Positions 26,919 to 35,187 of a stretch of 64,000 nucleotides of DNA are shown in pieces. How positions within the stretch are numbered: position 1 is the stretch's first letter; the number at the start of each line of letters is the position of its first letter. The translations under genes and the position numbers were made by a program. Under the pieces are notes generated by a model. The model was not told where the DNA came from. It saw nothing but the letters and a program-made list of their open reading frames with translations, and did not search any database. Source of the DNA: Actinorhabdospora filicis (GTDB taxonomy: Bacteria; Actinomycetota; Actinomycetes; Mycobacteriales; Micromonosporaceae); contig NZ_BSTX01000001.1 of assembly GCF_030269765.1 (NCBI RefSeq), positions 2,287,571 through 2,351,570 on the forward strand, read 5' to 3'.

Positions 26919-27120
26919 TCGGTGGGTGGGTGGGGCTCGCGCAAAGTCATCCACATTGAGCCCGTTATCCACAGGTTGTGGACATCAGCCGTTTGACACC
27001 CCGCGCGTGGGCCGAGTTGCGTTCGCCCCGAGGGGGCGGGCTTCGGGCCCCGCCGAAGAGGTGCGGTCTCAAGCCGGTGGCTCATGGGGCTGCTACCACC
27101 CCAAGCAGTGCGGTCTCGAA

Positions 27121-27230
27121 CTCAGTGCCGCCTCAACCCGGGTCCTCCCTCAGCCCGGTCCGGGCTCGACCGGGTGTCGCCTCGACGCGCGTCCGGCTTC
27201 AACCGGGTCCCGCCTCAACGCGGAACGCGG
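27121..27230. repeat. Degenerate ~16-17 bp tandem repeat in a gene-free stretch
   Basis: About six units of the form ctcaacccgggtcc(n) start at 27132, 27149, 27165, 27181, 27197 and 27214. The whole 26919-27277 stretch holds no gene I can support; it is lower in GC near 26940-26990 and repetitive after 27060. Confidence 0.55.
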
Positions 27231-27277
27231 GCCTTAGGGCCGCCGGGGCGGGTCGGGGCTCACGGACCCCGCCCACC

Positions 27278-27979
27278 TCAGCAGCAGTCACACCCCGCCG
27301 CGCACCCACACGCGTCTGGCTCCGTCGCGAGGCGCGGGCCCGGCGCGCAGCATCCCTCGCCGCGCCAGGCCTCCCGTCCCTCCTTCACCGCCACCGCCGC
27401 GATGACCAGCGCGGCCACCGGGTCGGCCCACCACCAGCCGAGCAGCGCGTTCACCGCGAGTCCCACCAGCAGGACCGCCGACAGGTACGTGCACAGGAGC
27501 GTCTGCTTGGAGTCGGCGACGGCGCTGGCGGACCCGAGCTCGCGCCCGGCGCGGCGCTGGGCGTAGGACAGTCCGGGCATCACCGCCAGCGACACCGCCG
27601 CCAGCACGATGCCGACGGTGGAGTGCTCGGCGCGGTCGCCGCCGATGAGGGCCCGGGCCGATTCGACGGTCACGTAGGCGGCCAGCGCGAAGAAGGACAC
27701 CGCGATGATCCGCAGGGTCGTCTTCTCCCGCGCCTCCCGCTTGGCGTGCGAGCGCGCGGAGAACTGCCAGGCGACGGCCGCCGCGGAGGAGACCTCGATG
27801 ACCGAGTCGAGCCCGAAACCGACGAGCGCGGTCGACGAGGCGATCGTCCCGGCGGTGAGCGCGATGACGGCCTCGACGAGGTTGTAGGCGATGGTCGTGG
27901 CGACGAGGACGCGGACGACGCGCGTGAGCCGCGCCCGGCGCGCGGGAGTGGGGCCGGTGAGCGAGATCGGCGTCCCCAT
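27278..27979 (-). CDS. Cation diffusion facilitator (Cd/Zn-type efflux) with Cys-rich tail
   Basis: The 233-residue protein has six membrane helices typical of CDF transporters: IAYNLVEAVIALTAG, LVGFGLDSVIEVSSA (metal-site Asp), VADSKQTLLCTYLSAVLL and WWWADPVAALVIAAVAV. In the fifth helix Cys/Thr replace the usual His, pointing to a soft metal. The tail holds eight Cys (GEGCC, ACGCAAGCDCC), a likely metal buffer. The start overlaps the stop of the upstream metal sensor by one base, so the sensor and pump form one operon. Confidence 0.87.
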   Translation of the reverse strand: MGTPISLTGPTPARRARLTRVVRVLVATTIAYNLVEAVIALTAGTIASSTALVGFGLDSVIEVSSAAAVAWQFSARSHAKREAREKTTLRIIAVSFFALAAYVTVESARALIGGDRAEHSTVGIVLAAVSLAVMPGLSYAQRRAGRELGSASAVADSKQTLLCTYLSAVLLVGLAVNALLGWWWADPVAALVIAAVAVKEGREAWRGEGCCAPGPRLATEPDACGCAAGCDCC

Positions 27980-28317
27980 CAGCAGCAGTCCGCTCCGGCG
28001 GCGGCGTCGGCGCAGGTCACGTCGTGCCGCACGGCGATGACGGCCGACAGCACATCGCCGATCGCGTGCCCCAGGCGCGCGTCGGTGAGCTCATAGCGGG
28101 TGCGGCGGCCCTCGGGGACGGCGGCGACCAGGCCGCAGTCGCGCAGGCAGGCGAGGTGGTTGGACAGGCGCGTCCGCGAGACGCCGATGGCCTCGGCCAG
28201 CTCGGCCGGGTAGCCGGGCGCCTCGCGCAGGGCGAGCAGGACGCGGGCGCGGATGGGATCGGCGAGCGCGCGCCCGAAGCGGGCGAGGGCGTCGACGTCG
28301 GTGGCGAGGGTCGGCAC
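27979..28317 (-). CDS. cmtR: ArsR/SmtB-family Cd/Pb-sensing repressor, CmtR type
   Basis: A 112-residue winged-helix repressor: FGRALADPIRARVLLAL, recognition helix VSRTRLSNHLACLRDCGLV, wing EGRRTRYEL. The Cys residues fall at 57, 61 and 102, the same positions I recall for the Cd/Pb ligands of M. tuberculosis CmtR, and two more end the protein (DCC). Metal binding should release it from DNA and open the CDF pump operon. The start is GTG 28317, 6 bases behind a TACTGT -10 box, so the mRNA is probably leaderless. Confidence 0.9.
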   Translation of the reverse strand: MPTLATDVDALARFGRALADPIRARVLLALREAPGYPAELAEAIGVSRTRLSNHLACLRDCGLVAAVPEGRRTRYELTDARLGHAIGDVLSAVIAVRHDVTCADAAAGADCC

Positions 28318-28323
28318 AGGGCG

Positions 28324-28358
28324 ACAGTACAGGATTTCCTGGATTCAGGGAATCCTGT
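28324..28358 (-). promoter_or_regulatory. CmtR operator and leaderless promoter of the metal-efflux operon
   Basis: A 13-base inverted repeat, 28329-28341 against 28346-28358, has one mismatch and a gatt centre (arms ACAGGATT and AATCCTGT). On the minus strand it runs into the -10 box TACTGT (28329-28324), which ends 6 bases before the GTG start. A bound repressor would cover the -35/-10 interval, the classic ArsR arrangement. Confidence 0.8.
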
Positions 28359-28501
28359 AGTGACGTGCCCCGACCAGGGGTCGACCCGGGGCGGGCCGGG
28401 ACTGTGCCGTGACGACCACCGGGACCAGGCCACCGGCGACTACCGCCGCCGGGACCGGCACTTCGCGCGAGGGCCGAGTCGGGCGGGCTGGTCGCCGAGG
28501 C

Positions 28502-28715
28502 TCGATGGCCCGGCGAGGACGGAGGGCGGGCGTAGGCCGGGTGGGCTCGGCGAGCCAAAGCAGAGCCGAGCGGAACCGGGCGCACAGGCCCGACGGCCCG
28601 GGGAGCGTAAGCCCAGTGGCTCGGCGAGCCGAGACTCAAGCGCAGGCGAGCACGGCAAGCCAGGCCAGGCCACCAGGGCCCTACGGCCCCGGCGCGTAAG
28701 CCGGGTGAGCCCGAC
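28502..28715. repeat. Three degenerate ~89-bp repeats in a 450-bp gene-free stretch
   Basis: Similar blocks begin near 28502, 28591 and 28681. Each has (c/t)GAtGGCCCGG or a variant, then GGGCGTAggCCgGGTG-like sequence near 28528, 28603 and 28690; the first two continue CTCGGCGAGCC. I see no gene between the metal-efflux promoter and 28809. Confidence 0.55.
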
Positions 28716-28809
28716 GCCCCCGGGCAGCGCCCGATGTCCCGTTCCGCCCGGCACGTGTACCCGGCGGGCACGACGACCCCAGCGGGCCCCCGTCGCCCCA
28801 CCCCTCGCC

Positions 28810-29529
28810 CTAATCCCCCAGCCGCAGCGGCCACCTCCGGTCCACGCTCTCCTCGCGCCCCTTGCTGCGGAAGAACCGCTCCAGCCCCTCCGCGTCCGCC
28901 GCGTGCCAGCGGACCTGGGCGGCGTGCAGCGCGGTGGCCTCCATGCCGCCCACGCGGGGGTGGCGGCGGCCGATGGCGCGGCACAGTTCGACGGCCGCGC
29001 CCGCGTCCCCGTCGGCGGAGTGCGCGCGCTGGAGGGGGATGTCGTACACGGCCGTCACGTCGGTCAGGGTGCGCTTGCCCTTGCGGTAACGGTCGGTCTC
29101 CTTGTCCAGGACGTAGGGGTCGAGCACGACCATGGCGTCCCAGTCGGGTTCGGCCAGTCCGTGCCGGCGCAGCTCGCAGGCGAGCATGGTCAGGTCGAAA
29201 CCGGCGCGGTAGACGACGACGGGCGTGCCCGCCGCGACGGCCGCCGACAGCTCGGCGGCGATCTCGGCGAGGGCCTCGGCGGCCGGGGCGCCCTCGGCGC
29301 GTGCGCGTTCGGTGGTGACGCCGTGGACGGCGGCGGCGCCTTCGGGGATCTCCACGCCGGGGTCGACGAGCCAGGTGCGCGAGACGGAGCCCACCAGGGC
29401 GGCGGTGACGATCCGGTCTTCGAACGGGTCGGTGCCGGTCGTCTCCAGGTCGAAGCCGACCAGTGAGCCGGTGGCCCAGCTGGACTCCGCCATCAGCTCA
29501 TCGAGCCCGCCAAGGGTGAAATCGGTCAT
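28810..29529 (-). CDS. 3'-5' exonuclease domain protein (DnaQ/DEDD family)
   Basis: The 239-residue protein carries the exonuclease motifs LVGFDLETTGTDP (Exo I, D-x-E), VVYRAGFDLTMLACEL (Exo II) and RAHSADGDAGAAVELC (Exo III with HxAxxD in the form H-S-A-D-G-D). It resembles the stand-alone epsilon-like exonucleases of Streptomyces that trim 3' DNA or RNA ends; the substrate is not known. The start is ATG 29529. A TTG ten codons upstream is also in frame. Confidence 0.85.
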   Translation of the reverse strand: MTDFTLGGLDELMAESSWATGSLVGFDLETTGTDPFEDRIVTAALVGSVSRTWLVDPGVEIPEGAAAVHGVTTERARAEGAPAAEALAEIAAELSAAVAAGTPVVVYRAGFDLTMLACELRRHGLAEPDWDAMVVLDPYVLDKETDRYRKGKRTLTDVTAVYDIPLQRAHSADGDAGAAVELCRAIGRRHPRVGGMEATALHAAQVRWHAADAEGLERFFRSKGREESVDRRWPLRLGD

Positions 29530-29563
29530 GCCGCCCAGGCTAGACGAGGGCTGTGACAAGCAC

Positions 29564-30307
29564 TCAGCCCGTGCGCAAGGCGGACAGAAGTCCGGCGTCC
29601 CCTTCGATGGTCAGGACGTCGAAGGGCACGCGGCCCATCAGCGACAGCATGATGTCGCTGGCGGGGCCGGAGGCGATGACCTGCGGCCGGTGCTCGTCGG
29701 GCACCAGCGTCGCGGTGTCCAGCAGCGCCAGTCCCTCGCCGCGCACGCGCACGAACCACTCGTTGCCCTCGGTGTCCACCAGCTGCACGAGCCCCTGGCG
29801 GTCCAGTGGTCCCTTGCGGCGCCCGGCGGGCAGCCACGCGTCGAAGATCTCGTGGACGCCCTGCTCGGCCAGCTCCTGCTCGATCGGCTCGGGCTGGTTG
29901 ATGCTGACCTGAAGGTCCCAGCGGTGCACGGCGGTTTCGGTGGCGGCCCGGCGCGGCCAGAACGAGGCGAGCTTGGCCGCCGGGGCCCAGTTCCACACCG
30001 GGGTGTCCGGCGGGGTGACGCGCAGGGCGTCGACGAGGGCGGTGTAGCCGCTGTCGTAGAACGCCAGGACGTCCTCGGGGAACTCGTTGGTGAAGGCCGG
30101 GGCCGGTTCCAGCGACCGCCTTCGCAGGACGCCCTCGATGCGCCGGAAGACCGCGCCCATGTGCCCGACCAGGTCGCCGATCGTCCAGCCCGGGCACGGC
30201 GGCACCGGCCCGGAGGGATCGACGCCCTCCAGGGTGAAGGACGCGCGGAGGGCGGCTGCCTCGCGGTCCAGCGCGGAGAGGTAACGGTCCAGGTCCCAGG
30301 TGCTCAT
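29564..30307 (-). CDS. Mycothiol-dependent maleylpyruvate isomerase family protein
   Basis: A 247-residue DinB-like protein with PPCPGWTIGDLVGHMGAVFR, the mycothiol-dependent enzyme motif, and RRAATETAVHRWDLQV, which holds the metal-binding Glu and His. A C-terminal SCP2-like part follows (ASGPASDIMLSLMGRVPFD). Family members use mycothiol as a cofactor to isomerise or conjugate small molecules. Its presence with mshD in this window fits a mycothiol-making host. The substrate is unknown. Upstream it is divergent from murB. Confidence 0.85.
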   Translation of the reverse strand: MSTWDLDRYLSALDREAAALRASFTLEGVDPSGPVPPCPGWTIGDLVGHMGAVFRRIEGVLRRRSLEPAPAFTNEFPEDVLAFYDSGYTALVDALRVTPPDTPVWNWAPAAKLASFWPRRAATETAVHRWDLQVSINQPEPIEQELAEQGVHEIFDAWLPAGRRKGPLDRQGLVQLVDTEGNEWFVRVRGEGLALLDTATLVPDEHRPQVIASGPASDIMLSLMGRVPFDVLTIEGDAGLLSALRTG

Positions 30308-30347
30308 GAGAAGCCACGCCCTCTCGAATGGGGGTTCGGCTCAAGCC

Positions 30348-30353
30348 TATGGT
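30348..30353 (+). promoter_or_regulatory. -10 element of murB, leaderless start
   Basis: TATGGT ends 7 bases before GTG 30361, the usual distance from a -10 box to the transcript start, so the GTG would be the first codon of a leaderless mRNA. No clear -35 is seen. Confidence 0.45.
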
Positions 30354-30360
30354 GGTGGGC

Positions 30361-31383
30361 GTGCGAGATGTAACCCCACCCCTCCTGGCCCCCCACACGA
30401 CCCTGGGCCTGGGCGGGCCCGCCGAGCGCCTGATCGAGGCCGGAACCGCCGCCGACCTGGTGTCGGCCGTGCGGGACGCCACCGGGCCCGTGCTGGTGCT
30501 GGCCGGGGGCAGCAACGTGGTCATCGGCGACGCCGGTTTCGCCGGGACGGCGGTGCTGGTGCGCTCCGAGGGACTGGAGGTGACCGGGTCGGGCGATGAG
30601 GTGCGGGTGACCGTGGCCGCCGGGCACGACTGGGACGCCTTCGTCGCGCAGGCCGTCGCCGAGGGCTGGTCGGGCGTCGAGTGCCTGTCGGGCGTGCCGG
30701 GCTCGGCCGGGGCCACGCCCATCCAGAACGTGGGCGCCTACGGCCAGGAGGTCTCCGAGACCATCGCCGGGGTCACCGTCTACGACCGCGAGCGCGACCG
30801 GATCGAGAAGTTCACCCCGGCCGAATGCGCCTTCACCTACCGGGGCAGCGTCTTCAAGCACCGCGACCGCCACGTCGTCCTCGACGTCACCTTCGCCCTG
30901 CGCAGGAGCCCGCTGTCCGGCCCGATCCGTTACGCCGAGACCGCGCGCGCCCTCGGCGTCGAGGTCGGCGAGCGCGTGCCCCTCGCGGTGGCCCGCGAGA
31001 CGGTACTGGGGCTGCGGAGGGGCAAGGGCATGGTCCTGGACGCCGGTGACGCCGACAGCCGCAGCGTGGGCTCGTTCTTCGTCAACCCGGTGATCTCGGC
31101 CGAGGAGTTCGCCGGGCTGCCCGAGGACGCCCCGCACTGGCCCGAGGGCGAGCGCGTGAAGGTCTCGGCGGCGTGGCTGATCCAGCGCGCCGGTTTCGAG
31201 CGCGGCTACGGCCGCGACGGGGTGTCCATCTCCACCAAGCACACTCTCGCGCTGACCAACCGGGGCGGCGGGACGGCGAAGGCGCTGCTGGGGCTGGCCG
31301 CCGAGATCCGCGACGGTGTGGAGAAGTCCTTCGGCGTGCGGCTCAGGCCCGAACCGGTGCTGGTCGGGACCGACTGGAGCTAG
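30361..31383 (+). CDS. murB: UDP-N-acetylenolpyruvoylglucosamine reductase (MurB)
   Basis: A 340-residue type I MurB. FAD-binding PVLVLAGGSNVVIGDAGF lies near residue 45, GVPGSAGATPIQNVGAYGQE is the second FAD motif, and SVGSFFVNPVI contains the catalytic Ser238. The enzyme reduces UDP-GlcNAc-enolpyruvate to UDP-MurNAc with NADPH, in the cytoplasm, early in peptidoglycan synthesis. The start is GTG 30361, placed by the -10 box; ATG 30349 and GTGs 30352 and 30355 are alternatives. Its last 41 bases overlap the convergent DUF998 gene. Confidence 0.93.
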   Translation: MRDVTPPLLAPHTTLGLGGPAERLIEAGTAADLVSAVRDATGPVLVLAGGSNVVIGDAGFAGTAVLVRSEGLEVTGSGDEVRVTVAAGHDWDAFVAQAVAEGWSGVECLSGVPGSAGATPIQNVGAYGQEVSETIAGVTVYDRERDRIEKFTPAECAFTYRGSVFKHRDRHVVLDVTFALRRSPLSGPIRYAETARALGVEVGERVPLAVARETVLGLRRGKGMVLDAGDADSRSVGSFFVNPVISAEEFAGLPEDAPHWPEGERVKVSAAWLIQRAGFERGYGRDGVSISTKHTLALTNRGGGTAKALLGLAAEIRDGVEKSFGVRLRPEPVLVGTDWS

Positions 31384-32029
31384 CCCACAGCCCGATCATC
31401 ACCACCGCGACGACCTCGGCGAGGGTGAACAGCCGCTCCACCAGTCCCAGCGGGAGGACCTCCCACCAGTTGGCGCCGGTGGCGGCGGCGATGCCGATGG
31501 CCACCGGCACCAGCGCGAACAGCGCGTAGGACAGCCAGCCGACCGCGCGCGTCCGGGACGCCCAGGCGCCCCATTCGGCGTCGCCGCGCCAGGCGCGGCC
31601 CAGCCGGATCGCGGCGATGGGGAGGGCGATGAAGGCCATCAGGCTGCCCAGGTTGTGCAGGTAGCCGTGCCAGCTGGGGCCGACCGCCCAGTCGTGCTTC
31701 TCGAAGACCACGACCATGAACAGGCCGGCGCTCCACAGGATCAGCGCGATCACCGGCGCCGAGCGCCAGCGCGCGAGTCCACGGTGGACGACCGCGCGCG
31801 CCACCGCCAGCGAGCCGGCGGCCAGCAGTGCCACCCCGAACAGGAACACCACCTGCATCTTCGGCCACAGCGCGTACTGGCTGATGGTGCGGTTCCAGGG
31901 CGCGGGATCGGCGCCGAGGGTCCACACGTCCATCGCGCCGATCATCACGATCGCGGCCAGGGACGCCAGCAGCCCCGCGAGCGCGGTGCGGCGCACGGGC
32001 GCGGTGGGCGCGGCGGCGAGTTCGGTCAC
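31343..32029 (-). CDS. DUF998 family integral membrane protein
   Basis: The 228-residue protein has six membrane helices. The family pattern is MDVWTLGADPAPWNRTISQYAL in the first loop, FEKHDWAVGPSWHGYLHNLG in the middle and WWEVLPLGLVERLF near the end. GGAGGAGG lies 4 bases before the GTG start. The role is unknown. Its 3' end lies inside the end of murB; this 41-bp tail overlap means the two transcripts are partly complementary. Confidence 0.85.
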   Translation of the reverse strand: MTELAAAPTAPVRRTALAGLLASLAAIVMIGAMDVWTLGADPAPWNRTISQYALWPKMQVVFLFGVALLAAGSLAVARAVVHRGLARWRSAPVIALILWSAGLFMVVVFEKHDWAVGPSWHGYLHNLGSLMAFIALPIAAIRLGRAWRGDAEWGAWASRTRAVGWLSYALFALVPVAIGIAAATGANWWEVLPLGLVERLFTLAEVVAVVMIGLWASSSRSRPAPVRA

Positions 32030-32175
32030 GGGCTCCTCCTCCGGGGCAGAGGATCGAGGCTAGCCGCGCGAAGCTGTGTCCGGCCTTAGAAAGTGACGCG
32101 CGTGGCGGGAATCGCAAGATCGGCCACCGTGTTGCCGTATGTGGCCGAAAGTCCGTCGCGGGAAGGGAATCCGGC

Positions 32176-33081
32176 GTGCGCGCGGTGCGGATCGAACGGT
32201 TCGGCGGACCCGGGGTGCTCGACGTGGCCGAGGTCGGCGAACCCGAGCCGGGTCCCGGGGAGGTCCTCATCCGGGCCGAGGCGAGCGCGATCAACCCCGT
32301 CGACGACAAGACCCGGGCGGGCGCGATCGGCGCGGACATGCCGCTGCCGCCGATGACCCTCGGCTGGGACCTCGCCGGAATCGTCGTGGACGCCGGGAGC
32401 AGCGGCCTGCGCGCCGGGGACCGGGTGATCGCCATGTCCCACCAGCTCGCCACCGGCCGCGGGACCTGGGCCGACCTCGTCGTCCTGGCCGCAGAGGCCG
32501 TCGCGCTCGCCCCGCGCGATCTCGACCCGACCGGCGCGGCGACCCTGCCGCTGCCCGGGCTCACCGCGCTCCAGTCCCTCGACCGGCTCGCGCTCGCCCC
32601 GGGCGAGCGGCTGCTGATCGCCGGGGCGGCCGGGGCCGTCGGCGGCCTGGCCCTCCAGATCGCCCGCGCGAGGGGGATCGCGGTGGACGCCCTGGTCTCC
32701 CGCGACGCGCAGCTGGCCTTCGCCCGCGAGCACGGCGCCGCCTTCGCCACCACCGACCCGGCCGCGCTGCCCGAGCGCGGCTACCACGCCGTCTTCGACA
32801 CCTTCGGCGCCTTCGCGACCGGCGCGGTGGCCGACGGCGGGCGGTACGTCTCGGTGGCCACGCAGGCCGGGCCGGTGCCGGACCTGTCCGCGCGGGGTGT
32901 GCGGACCGCGGTCGGCCAGGTCCGCGAGGACGGCGCGGGCCTGCGGGAGCTGGCCGCGCTGGCCGATCGCGGCCTGCTGCGGCCCCGGGTGGACTCGGTG
33001 TTCGCGCTGGGGGACGTGCGCGCGGCCCACGAGCGCTTCGCGCGCGGCGGGCTGCGCGGGAAGGTCGCCGTGGCGTTCTAG
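32176..33081 (+). CDS. NADP-dependent zinc-less quinone oxidoreductase (MDR family)
   Basis: A 301-residue medium-chain reductase. IERFGGPGVLDVAEVGEPEP and VLIRAEASAINPVDDKTRAG start the family fold. ERLLIAGAAGAVGGLALQIA is the NADPH site, and HERFARGGLRGKVAVAF closes it. There are no zinc ligands, as in QOR-type enzymes that reduce quinones or enones. It is convergent with the HxlR-peroxiredoxin gene (4-base overlap), which would fit a shared oxidative-stress theme. The start GTG follows GGGAAGGG. Confidence 0.85.
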   Translation: MRAVRIERFGGPGVLDVAEVGEPEPGPGEVLIRAEASAINPVDDKTRAGAIGADMPLPPMTLGWDLAGIVVDAGSSGLRAGDRVIAMSHQLATGRGTWADLVVLAAEAVALAPRDLDPTGAATLPLPGLTALQSLDRLALAPGERLLIAGAAGAVGGLALQIARARGIAVDALVSRDAQLAFAREHGAAFATTDPAALPERGYHAVFDTFGAFATGAVADGGRYVSVATQAGPVPDLSARGVRTAVGQVREDGAGLRELAALADRGLLRPRVDSVFALGDVRAAHERFARGGLRGKVAVAF

Positions 33082-33935
33082 CCCGCGTGCCGGGCGACGG
33101 CGGCGAGGGCCTCGTCGACGCCGCCGGTCACGTCGTGGATCGGGAAGATCGCCTCGCGCACGACCCGGTCGCGCCCGACGATGAGGGTGAGCCGCTTGAG
33201 GCGGGCCGCCCCGGCGGCGCGGAAGGTCGGCAGCCGCAGGGTCCCGGCCAGTTCCAGGGCGGCGTCGGAGACGAGCGGGAAGCGGATGCGGTTGTCGCGC
33301 GCGAAGGCCTCCTGCTCGGTGGTGTCCTGTGTGGACACCCCGCGCACGCTCGCGCCGAGCCGGGTGAAGTCCTCCAGCCGGTCGCGGAAGGTACAGGCCT
33401 CCAGGGTGCAGCCGGTCGCGCCGGGAACCCCGTCGGCGCCGCGCACTCCCGTCCCCGGATAGCAGTAGAGGACGGTCAGCGGCGAGGCCGCGATCGGGTC
33501 CATCGTGGACAGTTCGGGGATCGCGGTGCCGACCAGGTCGTGGACGCGCCGGGCCTCGGCCGAGCCGGGTTCGGCGGTGGCGGTGAGCGTCCCGTCGCCG
33601 AGCAGGTGCCGGTCGCCGAAGTCCTGGAGCGCCACCAGCACCGGCAGCAGCGCGCGGCCCAGCGGCGTCAGGACGTACTCGGAGCGCGGCGGGTGCTCGC
33701 TGTAGGGGCGCCTGACCAGGACGCCGTGCTCGACGAGCATGCCCAGCCGCTCGGTGAGGACCTTGCGGGAGACGCCCAGGGACGCCCGCAGCTCCTCGAA
33801 GCGGTGCAGGCCGCGCGCGGCGTCGCGCACGATCAGCAGCGTCCACCAGTCGCCGACGAGGTCGAGGGTCTGGGCTATCGCGCAGTCCCTCAGGGAAGAG
33901 CTGTCGCTGCCGGAAAGGCTGGTGCGGCGGGCCAT
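33078..33935 (-). CDS. HxlR-type regulator fused to a PrxQ/Bcp-type peroxiredoxin domain
   Basis: A 285-residue fusion. Residues 12-110 are an HxlR winged helix (DCAIAQTLDLVGDWWTLLIV, VSRKVLTERLGMLVEHGVL), with Cys18 at the redox-active position of HxlR/HypR proteins. Residues 125-285 are a thioredoxin-fold peroxiredoxin: VLYCYPGTG, then GATGCTLEACTFRD with Cys176 and Cys181 in the C-x4-C spacing of PrxQ (peroxidatic and resolving Cys). This suggests a regulator that senses peroxide through its own peroxidase. It is divergent from an MFS pump; GTCAGT-n11-ACTGAC lies between them. Leaderless start at ATG 33935 is likely. Confidence 0.88.
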   Translation of the reverse strand: MARRTSLSGSDSSSLRDCAIAQTLDLVGDWWTLLIVRDAARGLHRFEELRASLGVSRKVLTERLGMLVEHGVLVRRPYSEHPPRSEYVLTPLGRALLPVLVALQDFGDRHLLGDGTLTATAEPGSAEARRVHDLVGTAIPELSTMDPIAASPLTVLYCYPGTGVRGADGVPGATGCTLEACTFRDRLEDFTRLGASVRGVSTQDTTEQEAFARDNRIRFPLVSDAALELAGTLRLPTFRAAGAARLKRLTLIVGRDRVVREAIFPIHDVTGGVDEALAAVARHAG

Positions 33936-33941
33936 GAGCCC

Positions 33942-33972
33942 AGTCTATAGTCAGTTCCCAAAAGAGACTGAC
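33942..33972. promoter_or_regulatory. HxlR-type operator between the regulator and the MFS pump
   Basis: GTCAGT (33950-33955) and ACTGAC (33967-33972) are perfect inverted arms with 11 bases between. On the minus strand TATAGA (33947-33942) is a -10 box ending 6-8 bases before the fusion protein's ATG, so repressor bound to the arms would cover that promoter. Confidence 0.65.
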
Positions 33973-34006
33973 ACCTCGGAGTCACCGGCACCCCCTGGAG
34001 ATCGCA

Positions 34007-35173
34007 GTGCGCCGCCTCTCGCCCGTCATCTGGATCCTCGCCGCCAACCGCTTCGTCTCGGCCTGCGCGGGCTTCATGATGCTGTTCCTGTTCCTCTACC
34101 TGACCGGGCCGCGCGGGCTGTCCCTGACCGCCGCGGGCGTCATCACCGGCGTCATCGGCGCCGGGTCCATCACCGGGAGCTTCACCGGCGGCTGGTTCTC
34201 CGACCGCTTCGGGCACCGCCGCGTCATGCTCACCGCCGGGCTCTTCGGCGGACTCGGCGTCCTGCTCGTGCCGTGGCTGCCGATCCCGGTGCTCGCCTGC
34301 GTCCTGCCGCTGACCGCCTACGCCGGATCGGTCGGCGGGGTGGCGCAGTCGGCACTGGTGGCCGTGGCCGGGGGCAGCGGCGACCGCCGGACCGCCATCG
34401 CGGTCAGCCGCGCGGCCTCCAACGCCGGTTTCGTGCTCGGGCCGCTGATCGGCGCGGCCCTGTCGGCATGGTCCTACGACGCGATGTTCGTCATCGAGGG
34501 CGTCACCGTGCTGCTCGTGCGCCAGATCGTGGCCCGGATGCTGCCGCGCGAGGCACCCCCGGCCGGCCCGCGCGAGAAGATCCGGCTGTGGCCCGCCCTG
34601 CGCGCCGACAAGGGCCTGCTGACCCTGCTCCCGGCGATCCTGGTGGTCGACCTGGTCTACCGGCAGCTCTACTCGACCCTGCCGGTCTACCTGGGCGACA
34701 GCGGGCACGGCGTGGGCCTGTACGCCGCGCTCATCGCGGTCGGCTCGGGAATGATCCTGGTCCTGGAGATCCCGGTCGCGCTGTGGCTCAAGCGGCTGCC
34801 CGCGACCGCGATCATCGGCTCCGGCTACGCGCTGGTCGCCGTCGGGTTCGCGATGTTCGGGCTCGGCACCCACGCCGTCCTGATGGTCGTGGCGATGCTG
34901 GTGCTGACCGCGGGCGAGATCCTCTACAAGACCACCGCCAGCGCGCACCTCGCCGACCTCGCCCCGCCCGGGCTCGTGGCCCGCTACCAGGGCCTCTACT
35001 CCGGGCTGGCGACCTCCGGTGTGGTGTTCGCCGCGCCCGTCGGGGCCCTTGTGTACGGGAGTGGCCTGCTGTGGCCCCTGTGCGGGGCCGCCGCCGGAAT
35101 CGCGGCATTCGCGGCATTCTGGTCGGGCCGCCGTGTTTCGATCATGGCGGCCGCGGGTAATCCCGTGTCCTGA
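34007..35173 (+). CDS. MFS transporter (drug-efflux type)
   Basis: A 388-residue transporter with 12 membrane helices. The MFS signature between helices 2 and 3 is GGWFSDRFGHRRVML, preceded by TAAGVITGVIGAGSITGSFTG. Helices 7-12 follow EKIRLWPALRADKGLL. It is most like single-component drug exporters (MdtH/YdeR type); the cargo is not known. GGAG lies 7 bases before the GTG start. It is divergent from the HxlR-peroxiredoxin fusion across 71 bp and is its likely target. Confidence 0.87.
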   Translation: MRRLSPVIWILAANRFVSACAGFMMLFLFLYLTGPRGLSLTAAGVITGVIGAGSITGSFTGGWFSDRFGHRRVMLTAGLFGGLGVLLVPWLPIPVLACVLPLTAYAGSVGGVAQSALVAVAGGSGDRRTAIAVSRAASNAGFVLGPLIGAALSAWSYDAMFVIEGVTVLLVRQIVARMLPREAPPAGPREKIRLWPALRADKGLLTLLPAILVVDLVYRQLYSTLPVYLGDSGHGVGLYAALIAVGSGMILVLEIPVALWLKRLPATAIIGSGYALVAVGFAMFGLGTHAVLMVVAMLVLTAGEILYKTTASAHLADLAPPGLVARYQGLYSGLATSGVVFAAPVGALVYGSGLLWPLCGAAAGIAAFAAFWSGRRVSIMAAAGNPVS

Positions 35174-35187
35174 CCATGGGAGGTGCG

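Noticed and set aside
27084..27566. Plus-strand frame of 160 residues
   Set aside because: It covers the 16-17 bp degenerate repeats and the antisense strand of the CDF gene.
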